Assembly: GCA_947443815.1 (NCBI GenBank)
Contig: CANEXR010000082.1
Span: 1-10,733 of the forward strand
Source of the DNA: Flavobacteriaceae bacterium
GTDB lineage: Bacteria > Bacteroidota > Bacteroidia > Flavobacteriales > Flavobacteriaceae
Reading direction: 5' to 3'
DNA: 10,733 nt
Shown here one piece after another: positions 1 through 6,371 of the stretch (position 1 is the stretch's first letter; every line of letters begins with the position of its first letter). Position numbers and translations under genes: made by a program. The notes beneath the pieces are model-generated. The model was not told where the DNA came from, searched no databases, and was given only the letters and a program-made list of their open reading frames with translations.

Positions 1-95
1 AAGAAAAACCAAAAAATCCTCCAAGACATCCTTTTAATGTTCGGATTTGGAATCGATTAAAAGAAATCAAACAAGCCTTATTTTTAAAGAAATAA
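1..95 (+). CDS. C-terminal tail of an upstream protein, unidentified (partial)
   Basis: Reading from base 3, an open frame enters from the left edge and stops at TAA 93-95, giving about 30 residues that end in RIWNRLKEIKQALFLKK. The basic, amphipathic tail looks like real protein. A competing frame from base 1 stops at 58-60 and has a less protein-like sequence. In flavobacterial arginine clusters I recall a GNAT-type N-acetyltransferase gene just upstream of argG, a candidate for making N-acylglutamate, and this tail could be its end. Too little is present to show any acetyltransferase motif, so the product name is not assigned. Confidence 0.45.
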   Translation, partial: EKPKNPPRHPFNVRIWNRLKEIKQALFLKK

Positions 96-166
96 TTGGC
101 TTTAATCAAATAAAAATAAATAATAACATTGCCCATAATTTTAATTATTAGCACAAAAAGAACAAA

Positions 167-1360
167 ATGAAAAAAGTAGTATTAGCCTATAGTGGAGGAT
201 TAGATACCTCATATTGCCTAAAATATTTAAAGAATGAAAAAGGATATGAAGTTCACACCGTATTAATCAATACAGGAGGATTTGACGAAACGGAATTAGC
301 AGCTATTGAAGAAAGAGCTTATGAATTAGGAAGTGCTAAACATGCCAACTTAACTATTGTTGACAAATATTACAACAAAGCCATAAAATATTTGATTTAT
401 GGTAATGTATTAAAAAACAATACTTATCCTTTATCCGTGAGTGCAGAGCGTGTTTTTCAAGCAATTGAAGCTATAAAATATGCTAAATCTGTTGGAGCAA
501 CTGCTATTGCTCATGGAAGCACGGGTGCAGGAAATGACCAAATTCGTTTTGATTTGATTTTTCAAACCATTGCTCCAGAAATTGAAATCATAACACCTAT
601 TAGAGATTTAAAATTATCACGACAAGAAGAAGTTGATTATTTATCTAAAAACGGAGTGCACTATTCTTGGGAAAAAGCACAATATTCTATCAATAAAGGA
701 CTTTGGGGAACTAGTGTAGGAGGCAAAGAAACTTTAACATCAAACCAAGCACTTCCGAGTGAAGCTTACCCTTCGCAATTGCAAAAAGAAGGGGAAGCGA
801 AAGTAACTTTGCAATTTGAAAAAGGAGAACTTATAGGCGTTAATGGCGTACTCGATGCTCCTGTAAAAAATATTGTTCTACTCGAAAAATTAGCCAATGC
901 TTTTGCTATTGGTAGAGATATTCACGTTGGCGATACTATTATCGGTATTAAAGGTAGAGTTGGTTTTGAAGCAGCCGCACCGTTAATTATCATCAAAGCA
1001 CACCATTTATTAGAAAAACACACTCTAGGAAAATGGCAACAATACTGGAAAGAACAATTAGGAAATTGGTACGGAATGTTATTTCATGAAGGCCAATTTT
1101 TGGATCCTGTGATGCGAAATATAGAAACTTTCCTTGAAGATACTCAAAAAACAGTAAATGGAACTGTAATTGTATCCTTAAAACCGTATCATTTTTCGCT
1201 TGACGGAATAGTATCTGAAAATGATTTGATGAACACTGGTTTTGGACAATATGGAGAAATGAACAACGCTTGGACATCTGATGATGCCAAAGGATTTATC
1301 AAAATTTTAGGGAATGCTCAAAACATATTTTCATCTGTAAATCACCTGGAACATGATTAA
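167..1360 (+). CDS. argG: Argininosuccinate synthase
   Basis: Joins citrulline and aspartate at the expense of ATP to form argininosuccinate, the penultimate step of arginine synthesis, in the cytoplasm. The 397-residue length is normal for the family. The N-terminal ATP-pyrophosphatase P-loop AYSGGLDTS is at residues 7-15, and the family segment HGSTGAGNDQIRFD, which helps bind citrulline and ATP, lies near residues 116-129. The C-terminal synthetase domain is complete. The ATG at 167 is preceded by an A-rich stretch with no Shine-Dalgarno sequence, as is usual in Bacteroidetes. The 71-bp leader is very AT-rich. TAACATTG at 124-131 is one base from the Bacteroidetes -7 consensus, but no convincing -33 element lies at the right distance, so no promoter is called. 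The stop overlaps the argC start by 8 bp, implying translational coupling. Confidence 0.97.
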   Translation: MKKVVLAYSGGLDTSYCLKYLKNEKGYEVHTVLINTGGFDETELAAIEERAYELGSAKHANLTIVDKYYNKAIKYLIYGNVLKNNTYPLSVSAERVFQAIEAIKYAKSVGATAIAHGSTGAGNDQIRFDLIFQTIAPEIEIITPIRDLKLSRQEEVDYLSKNGVHYSWEKAQYSINKGLWGTSVGGKETLTSNQALPSEAYPSQLQKEGEAKVTLQFEKGELIGVNGVLDAPVKNIVLLEKLANAFAIGRDIHVGDTIIGIKGRVGFEAAAPLIIIKAHHLLEKHTLGKWQQYWKEQLGNWYGMLFHEGQFLDPVMRNIETFLEDTQKTVNGTVIVSLKPYHFSLDGIVSENDLMNTGFGQYGEMNNAWTSDDAKGFIKILGNAQNIFSSVNHLEHD

Positions 1361-2330
1361 TATTGGAATTATTGGAGGTTCTGGCTACACAGCGGGAGAA
1401 CTTATTAGAATATTGATGTTCCATCCCAATGCAACAATTGATTTTGTTTACAGCACTACCAATGCTGGAAAACCCCTTTCAATTGCGCATCATGATTTGT
1501 TAGGCGACATCGAAATGAATTTTACCGATACTGTAAATCCTAATGTAAATGTTGTTTTTTTATGTTTAGGACACGGGAAATCTAAAGCCTTTTTGGAACA
1601 AAACCAATTTGCCAACCATACCAAAATTATTGATTTAGGAAATGATTTTAGATTAACCAAAGACAGTATTTTTGACCAAAAGACTTTTGTTTATGGCCTA
1701 CCTGAGTTAAATAAAGCTAATATTAAAAAGGCCCAATTTATTGCAAATCCAGGTTGTTTTGCTACCGCTATTCAACTGGCTTTATTGCCTTTAGCAAAAA
1801 ATGAGATGCTTACCGATGCGATTCATATCAATGCTACAACTGGAAGCACAGGAGCCGGAGTTGGACTTTCGGAAACCTCTCATTTTAGTTGGAGAAACAA
1901 CAATATGTCGCATTATAAAGCTTTTGAGCACCAACATTTAGGAGAAATTTCAGAAAGTTTACTCCAATTACAAAATGATTTCACAAACGAATTGCTTTTT
2001 ATCCCTAACAGAGGAGATTTTCCTAGAGGAATTTTCGCAACATTATATACTACTTGCAATCAAAACCTTGAGGATGTTGTAACCAAATACAAAGCATTTT
2101 ATAAAAATCAGCCTTTTGTAACGGTTACCACAACGGGTATTCATCTGAAACAAGTGGTTCAAACGAATAAATGCATTATTAGTTTAGAGAAAAAAGGAAA
2201 CCGGATTTTGATTACTTCGGTAATTGATAATTTAATCAAAGGCGCCTCAGGACAAGCCATTCAAAACATGAATTTAATGTTTGGATTGGATGAAACTACA
2301 GGATTGCATTTGAAACCAAGTGGATTTTAA
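1353..2330 (+). CDS. argC: N-acetyl-gamma-glutamyl-phosphate (N-acyl) reductase
   Basis: NADPH-dependent reduction of N-acylglutamyl-5-phosphate to the semialdehyde, the third step of arginine synthesis. The protein has 325 residues, typical of the family. The N-terminal Rossmann nucleotide-binding loop GGSGYTAGELIRIL is at residues 8-21. The catalytic cysteine is Cys135 within ANPGCFATA, and the active-site histidine region FEHQHLGEI is at 191-199. Only the acylated substrate is implied by the family; acetyl versus succinyl cannot be read from this gene. The ATG at 1353 lies inside the end of argG (8-bp overlap) and is followed immediately by MINIGIIGGSG, which places the Rossmann strand correctly, so this start is preferred. 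Downstream, a 94-bp gap with an inverted heptamer array separates it from argD. Confidence 0.97.
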   Translation: MINIGIIGGSGYTAGELIRILMFHPNATIDFVYSTTNAGKPLSIAHHDLLGDIEMNFTDTVNPNVNVVFLCLGHGKSKAFLEQNQFANHTKIIDLGNDFRLTKDSIFDQKTFVYGLPELNKANIKKAQFIANPGCFATAIQLALLPLAKNEMLTDAIHINATTGSTGAGVGLSETSHFSWRNNNMSHYKAFEHQHLGEISESLLQLQNDFTNELLFIPNRGDFPRGIFATLYTTCNQNLEDVVTKYKAFYKNQPFVTVTTTGIHLKQVVQTNKCIISLEKKGNRILITSVIDNLIKGASGQAIQNMNLMFGLDETTGLHLKPSGF

Positions 2331-2334
2331 AAAA

Positions 2335-2409
2335 TTGGTTATTGGTTGATGGTTGTTAGTTGTTGGGATTTCCAATTTAACTATCAACCATCAACTATCA
2401 ACCGCCAAC
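2335..2409. repeat. Inverted array of 7-bp repeats between argC and argD
   Basis: The left arm is four head-to-tail heptamers: GGTTATT, GGTTGAT, GGTTGTT and AGTTGTT (2337-2364). The right arm holds AACTATC, AACCATC, AACTATC and AACCGCC (2379-2406), which are inverted versions of the same unit. Positions 2345-2362 pair with 2378-2395 at 16 of 18 Watson-Crick positions, plus one G-T. Pairing extends outward to GG 2337-2338 with CC 2402-2403, and inward through TTGG 2363-2366 with CCAA 2372-2375 around a 5-nt loop. The result is one long hairpin in RNA or cruciform DNA. It is followed by A-rich sequence, not a T run, so it is not a classical terminator on the + strand. I recall similar sequence from flavobacterial intergenic DNA, but that is memory, not a search. 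Confidence 0.8.
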
Positions 2410-2424
2410 TAAAAATAAAAAAAA

Positions 2425-3564
2425 ATGAACTTATTTGACGTTTATCCTTTATACAATATCACACCCGTAAAAGCACTAGATTGCACTATAACAGATGAAA
2501 ATGGTATTGAATATTTAGATTTATATAGTGGTCATGGCGTAATTTCCATTGGACACACACAAGCTGATTATGTTGCCAAATTAAAAAATCAATTGGATAA
2601 CATTGGTTTTTATTCGAATGCGATTCAAAATCCATTGCAAGTGGAATTAGCTCAAAAATTAGGGAAATTATCGGGATACGATGATTATACCTTATTTTTA
2701 TGTAGTTCTGGAGCTGAAGCCAATGAAAATGCTTTAAAACTAGCCTCTTTTCATACTGGTAAATCAAGAGTTATTGCTTTTGACAACTCATTTCATGGAA
2801 GAACATCTGCAGCTGTTGCGGCCACAGATAATAAAAAAATAGTTGCGCCAATCAATGCACAACAGATAGTGACTTTTTTACCTTTAAATCATATTGATTT
2901 GGTAGAAGCTGAATTGAAAAAAGAAGATGTTTGCTGTGTTATCATAGAAGGAATTCAAGGTGTTGGCGGATTAGACGAAGGAACAACTGCTTTTTTTCAA
3001 TCTTTAGAAAAAATTTGCGCCCAATACAATGTTGTTTTGATTTTAGACGAAGTACAATCGGGTTATGGTAGAACTGGAAAGTTTTTTGCACATCAACACC
3101 ATGCTATTAAAGCAGATATTATTTGTCTTGCTAAAGGAATGGGAAATGGATTTCCAATTGGTGGAATCATGATTGCTCCAAAATTTACAGCTAGTTATGG
3201 TTTATTAGGTACCACTTTTGGTGGAAGCCATTTAGCATGTGCTGCTGGAATTGCAGTTTTGGATGTACTAGAAAGTCAAAAATTAATGGAAAATGTGAAT
3301 GCTGTTTACGCTTATTTTACAGAAGCTATTAAACAAGTTCCTGAAATAATTAAAGTTAAAGGAAAAGGATTAATGTTAGGCGTTGAATTTGATTTTGATG
3401 TAAGTACATTGCGTAAAAAAATGATTATTGAAAAACATATTTTTACAGGAAATGCTAACAATAAAAACTTAATAAGAATTCTTCCGCCATTGACAATCAA
3501 TAAAGAAGCAATTGATACCTTTATTATTGCTTTAAAAGAATCACTTGACGAAATAAAAGCATAA
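2425..3564 (+). CDS. argD: N-acetylornithine / N-succinylornithine aminotransferase
   Basis: Class III (subgroup II) PLP-dependent aminotransferase that converts N-acylglutamate semialdehyde to N-acylornithine with glutamate as amino donor. It has 379 residues, within the usual ArgD range. SSGAEANE at 94-101 binds the cofactor phosphate, FHGRT is at 123-127, and the LDEVQSGYGRTG cofactor-aspartate motif is at 207-218. Lys237 in CLAKGMGNG is the Schiff-base lysine, and TTFGGS is at 263-268. The family also includes ornithine and succinylornithine aminotransferases; the role given here rests on the surrounding arginine genes. The ATG at 2425 follows an A-rich run, with no competing start before the first conserved block. 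The next gene, proA, begins only 2 bp after the stop. Confidence 0.94.
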   Translation: MNLFDVYPLYNITPVKALDCTITDENGIEYLDLYSGHGVISIGHTQADYVAKLKNQLDNIGFYSNAIQNPLQVELAQKLGKLSGYDDYTLFLCSSGAEANENALKLASFHTGKSRVIAFDNSFHGRTSAAVAATDNKKIVAPINAQQIVTFLPLNHIDLVEAELKKEDVCCVIIEGIQGVGGLDEGTTAFFQSLEKICAQYNVVLILDEVQSGYGRTGKFFAHQHHAIKADIICLAKGMGNGFPIGGIMIAPKFTASYGLLGTTFGGSHLACAAGIAVLDVLESQKLMENVNAVYAYFTEAIKQVPEIIKVKGKGLMLGVEFDFDVSTLRKKMIIEKHIFTGNANNKNLIRILPPLTINKEAIDTFIIALKESLDEIKA

Positions 3565-3566
3565 TC

Positions 3567-4763
3567 ATGAGCCATTTACTACCAATAGAAAAAAGAAATG
3601 CCGTTTTGAACCGTATGTCCGAACTTCTTGAACAAGAAAGAAATGCTATTAAAATTGTAAATCAACAGGATTTAAATAGGTATTCTGGTGCTGATTTGGC
3701 TATGGAAAAAAGATTGTTGGTTGACGATGCAAAAATTGACGGAATGATTCTTTCATTGCAACAATTATTTGCTCAAGAAGATCCTGTTGGTCAAATACGA
3801 TTTCATTTTATCCATGAAAACGGTGTTAAAATTTACAACAAAACAGCTGCTTTTGGAACTATTCTAATTATATATGAATCAAGACCAGATGTTACTGTTG
3901 AAGCTGGAGGAATTGCTTTTAAATCCGGAAACAAAATCTTGTTGAAAGGCGGTAAAGAATCATTACAATCGAATCTGAAAATTGTAAGTCTTTGGCATCA
4001 AGCCTTAACAGAAAATAATATACCAACAGAATGGGTAGAATATTTGAATTACAACAGAGATGAAACACAGGCATTTTTAGAAAAACCAACTCAAAAAGTA
4101 GACTTAATTGTTCCTCGTGGTGGTGAAAATCTAATTCATTTTGTAAAAAAACACGCTAGCTGTCCTGTAATTGTTAGCGGTAGAGGAAATAATTTTGTCT
4201 ATGTAGATGCAGAAGCAGATTTAGACCAAGCACTAGCTATTATAATAAATGGAAAGACCTCTAACATATCTGTTTGTAATGCCTTAGATAAAGTATTAAT
4301 TGATACTAATCTTAACGATTGGGAAGTCTTTGCTAAGAAAGTAATTCATGAATTACAAGAAAGAAATGTAATGGTTTTAGGTGATGAAAATATTTCTAAA
4401 ATTGCAAATGTCAACAAAATAGAATCAGATATGGTTTGGTATGAAGAATTTTTAGATTACAAAATTGTTATCGGAACAATCGATTCTACCCAAGAGGCCA
4501 TTGAAAAAATAAATAAATATTGTGGTGGACATTCCGCTTCGATAATTACAAAAAATAATGGTATTGCCCAACAATTTATGGAAAACGTGGATACAGCAGC
4601 CGTTTATCAAAATGCCTCTACCCGATTTACTGATGGTGGACAATTTGGTTTAGGTGGTGAATTGGCAATAAGCACCGATAAATTGCACCAACGTGGCCCT
4701 ATTGGTTTACAACATTTAGTGACCAATAAATGGTATATTTATGGTGATGGACAGATTAGGTAA
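3567..4763 (+). CDS. proA: Glutamate-5-semialdehyde dehydrogenase (gamma-glutamyl phosphate reductase)
   Basis: NADPH-dependent reduction of gamma-glutamyl phosphate from ProB to glutamate-5-semialdehyde, which cyclises to pyrroline-5-carboxylate for proline synthesis. It belongs to the aldehyde dehydrogenase superfamily; 398 residues is slightly short of the usual 410-420. Visible motifs are YESRPDVT (103-110), FKSGNKILLKGGKE (118-131), PRGGENLI (183-190) and the catalytic cysteine Cys237 in NISVCNAL. The C-terminal block FGLGGELAISTDKLHQRGP, ending in GDGQIR, is typical. The segment before the catalytic loop reads VSGRGNNFVYVD, unlike the glycine-rich block I remember from enterobacterial ProA, so this is a diverged lineage. 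It starts 2 bp after the argD stop, suggesting coupling. Its placement inside the arginine cluster joins the two glutamate-derived pathways genetically. Confidence 0.94.
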   Translation: MSHLLPIEKRNAVLNRMSELLEQERNAIKIVNQQDLNRYSGADLAMEKRLLVDDAKIDGMILSLQQLFAQEDPVGQIRFHFIHENGVKIYNKTAAFGTILIIYESRPDVTVEAGGIAFKSGNKILLKGGKESLQSNLKIVSLWHQALTENNIPTEWVEYLNYNRDETQAFLEKPTQKVDLIVPRGGENLIHFVKKHASCPVIVSGRGNNFVYVDAEADLDQALAIIINGKTSNISVCNALDKVLIDTNLNDWEVFAKKVIHELQERNVMVLGDENISKIANVNKIESDMVWYEEFLDYKIVIGTIDSTQEAIEKINKYCGGHSASIITKNNGIAQQFMENVDTAAVYQNASTRFTDGGQFGLGGELAISTDKLHQRGPIGLQHLVTNKWYIYGDGQIR

Positions 4764-4778
4764 TAAAGTCAAATATTG

Positions 4779-4807
4779 AAAATCTTGCGTTAAAAGATTT
4801 TAAAATC
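4779..4807. other. AT-rich inverted repeats in the proA-proB gap, possibly a weak terminator
   Basis: AAAATCTT (4779-4786) and AAGATTTT (4794-4801) form a perfect 8-bp inverted repeat around a 7-nt loop. They overlap a second 12-bp palindrome, GATTTTAAAATC (4796-4807), which is followed by CCTTTTTA. The hairpin is weak because only one pair is G-C, and the T run is interrupted. It could attenuate transcription between proA and proB, act as a protein site, or be chance in AT-rich DNA. Confidence 0.3.
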
Positions 4808-4847
4808 CTTTTTATACGTGTCACATTAGACCACAATAAGTAAAATT

Positions 4848-5609
4848 ATGACTAAAAAAAGAATCCTATTAAAACTGGGAAGCAATACTTTAACCAAAGA
4901 AACGAATCATATTTCGAGAGGAAAGATTGAGGATATTGGTATGCAAATTGCTGCATTAAAAGACGATTACGAGTTTATCATTGTAAGTTCTGGAGCAATT
5001 GCAGCAGCTAAACAATTTGTAAAACTTGACAATAATGATAAAGATGTTTTTGTAAAACAAGCTTTAGCATCGATTGGGCAACCCCATTTAATGCGGATTT
5101 ACCATGAAAATTTTAGTGATTTAGGGTTGCATATTTCGCAATGTCTACTGTCTTATTCTGATTTTGAAAAAGAACAATCAAAAGTCAATATCGTAAATAC
5201 CATCAATGTATTAGTCAAAAACAAGTACATTCCTATTATAAATGAAAACGATACAGTAGCTACAGATGAAATTAAATTTGGTGATAATGATAAATTAGCA
5301 GCTTTAACAGCCGTTTTATTAAACGTTGATATTCTGATAATTGCAACGAATACAAACGGAATATACACCAAATCCTCTTTATACAATACTACTCCCGAAA
5401 CGATATCTTTGGTTACCGATTTGAATGTTTTGCAAAACGAAATTGGAGATGAAAAATCATCCCACGGAACAGGTGGCATGCAATCCAAAATTGATTCTGC
5501 TGCGATTGCAAAAGCAGCAAATATTGAAACTTGGATTGTAAATGGACTAGAAGATAATTTTATGTTGAAGGCTTTGAAAAATGAAATTGCTTTTACAAAG
5601 ATTATTTAA
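4848..5609 (+). CDS. proB: Glutamate 5-kinase, short form without PUA domain
   Basis: Phosphorylates glutamate to gamma-glutamyl phosphate, the first committed step of proline synthesis. Amino acid kinase fold: KLGSNTLT starts at Lys9 (ATP phosphate binding), IIVSSGAIAAA is at 44-54 and NENDTV at 132-137. FGDND at 144-148 lies in the glutamate-binding loop, and GTGGMQSK at 207-214 is the ATP-site lysine loop. The protein ends at residue 253, right after the kinase domain. The enterobacterial enzyme is about 367 residues, with a C-terminal PUA domain that takes part in proline feedback; that domain is absent here, and the short form occurs in other bacteria. The ATG at 4848 directly precedes the first kinase strand. 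It is the last biosynthetic gene before the satD-DUF3307 insert. Confidence 0.94.
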   Translation: MTKKRILLKLGSNTLTKETNHISRGKIEDIGMQIAALKDDYEFIIVSSGAIAAAKQFVKLDNNDKDVFVKQALASIGQPHLMRIYHENFSDLGLHISQCLLSYSDFEKEQSKVNIVNTINVLVKNKYIPIINENDTVATDEIKFGDNDKLAALTAVLLNVDILIIATNTNGIYTKSSLYNTTPETISLVTDLNVLQNEIGDEKSSHGTGGMQSKIDSAAIAKAANIETWIVNGLEDNFMLKALKNEIAFTKII

Positions 5610-5629
5610 GCATAAAATCATTTAATATG

Positions 5630-5726
5630 TGGATATTTTAATTATCTGCTATTTAAACGATATTTATAATTATCATTGTTTTAGACGATATTTTGATATA
5701 TCGTTAATTAATACGATATTTGGATT
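5630..5726. promoter_or_regulatory. Phased array of GATA(n)TATC dyads upstream of satD, putative operator array
   Basis: The 117-bp gap between proB and the satD-family gene holds a repeated dyad. GATA...TATC occurs at 5632-5646 (7-bp spacer), 5659-5674 (8-bp) and 5687-5702 (8-bp), with a lone half-site GATAT at 5715-5719. The starts lie 27, 28 and 28 bp apart. ACGATAT occurs exactly at 5657, 5685 and 5713. The third copy of the dyad is the best: ACGATAT (5685-5691) and ATATCGT (5698-5704) are perfect 7-bp arms around 6 bp. The last half-site ends 7 bp before the satD ATG, so a bound protein would cover the initiation region. Regular spacing and symmetry argue for a multimeric DNA-binding protein; the helix-turn-helix in the downstream protein makes autoregulation the simplest guess, but no binding is shown. 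No convincing Bacteroidetes promoter consensus was found within it. Confidence 0.6.
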
Positions 5727-6371
5727 ATGATAGCAATAATTACAGCCGATATTATCAATTCAAGAAAATTGGTAAATCAAGAAATTTGGATTAGTCCGTT
5801 AAAGAAATTATTAGCTTCTTATGGGACTACACCTAAAAATTGGGAAATTTTCAGAGGCGATTATTTTCAAATAGAAATCGAAGACCCAAAAGAGGCATTA
5901 TTAGTATCGTTAAAAATAAAAGCATTAATTAAAAGCATTATTACCTCAGAAACTCCCAAAAAATCGACTTCAATTGATGTCAGAATGGCAATAGGCTTAG
6001 GAACAAAGGAATATGCAGCTAGTAAAATTTCAGAGAGTAATGGTACTGCCTTTATTCATTCGGGTGAAAAATTTGAAAAACTAAAAAAGGAAAAAATATC
6101 TTTAGCAATTCAATCATCATTTACAGATTTTGATTACGAAATGAATTTATATCTAAAATTAGCCGTTATACAGATGGATTCATGGACAGTAAATTCTGCT
6201 GCATTGTTTAATACTTTATTTGAAGATCCAGAAAAAAAACAAGCAGAAATAGGTGCGATTTTAGGTATTGAACAAAACTCAGTGAGTGGAAGATTCAAAC
6301 GTGCTCATGTTGATGAAATTTTAGAGTTAGATAAAATGTATCGTTTTAAACTAAAAAAAATAATACATTGA
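5727..6371 (+). CDS. SatD-family protein: cyclase-like N-terminal domain and C-terminal helix-turn-helix
   Basis: A 214-residue protein that I recognise as SatD family, named after the Streptococcus mutans sat locus; no defined biochemical activity is known to me. Order of landmarks: ITADIINSR (5-13) with Asp8, FRGDYFQIEIEDPKEALLVSLKIKALI (42-68) with Gly44-Asp45, DVRMAIGLG (84-92), and a GTAFIHSGEKFEKLK segment (106-120). This strand-Asp, GD turn, helix, RxxIGxG order resembles class III nucleotide cyclases and GGDEF-like folds; that is inference, not an established assignment. The C-terminus, KQAEIGAILGIEQNSVSGRFKRA (171-193), reads as a sigma-region-4-type helix-turn-helix. No signal peptide or membrane segment is seen, so it should be cytoplasmic. 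It follows the dyad array and overlaps the next gene by 4 bp. The ATG at 5727 gives the full first strand and is preferred. Confidence 0.8.
   Translation: MIAIITADIINSRKLVNQEIWISPLKKLLASYGTTPKNWEIFRGDYFQIEIEDPKEALLVSLKIKALIKSIITSETPKKSTSIDVRMAIGLGTKEYAASKISESNGTAFIHSGEKFEKLKKEKISLAIQSSFTDFDYEMNLYLKLAVIQMDSWTVNSAALFNTLFEDPEKKQAEIGAILGIEQNSVSGRFKRAHVDEILELDKMYRFKLKKIIH

Noticed and set aside
96..166. Bacteroidetes-type promoter before argG (TAACATTG at 124-131)
   Set aside because: One mismatch to the -7 consensus, and the nearest TTG-type -33 candidate at 96-99 leaves a 24-bp spacer. Such matches are frequent in AT-rich DNA, so no promoter is called.
2337..2403. Rho-independent terminator after argC
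   Set aside because: The stem is long but imperfect and AT-rich, and it is followed by A-rich rather than T-rich sequence on the + strand, so termination is not supported.
5153..5488. Open frame of 111 codons on the minus strand within proB
   Set aside because: It lies wholly opposite a well-supported kinase gene and has no recognisable motif or domain. It is a coding shadow, as are the other minus-strand frames at 993-1277, 2486-2767, 3312-3575, 4452-4643, 6601-6909 and 7289-7618.
5671..5678. TATCATTG as a -7 promoter element for satD
   Set aside because: One mismatch to the consensus and no proper -33 element at suitable distance; it also overlaps the repeated dyad, which explains the bases.
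5630..5740. Possible short CRISPR-like array because of 28-bp repeat spacing
   Set aside because: The copies are AT-rich imperfect dyads without separate unique spacers, the array runs into a start codon, and no cas genes are nearby. An operator array fits better.
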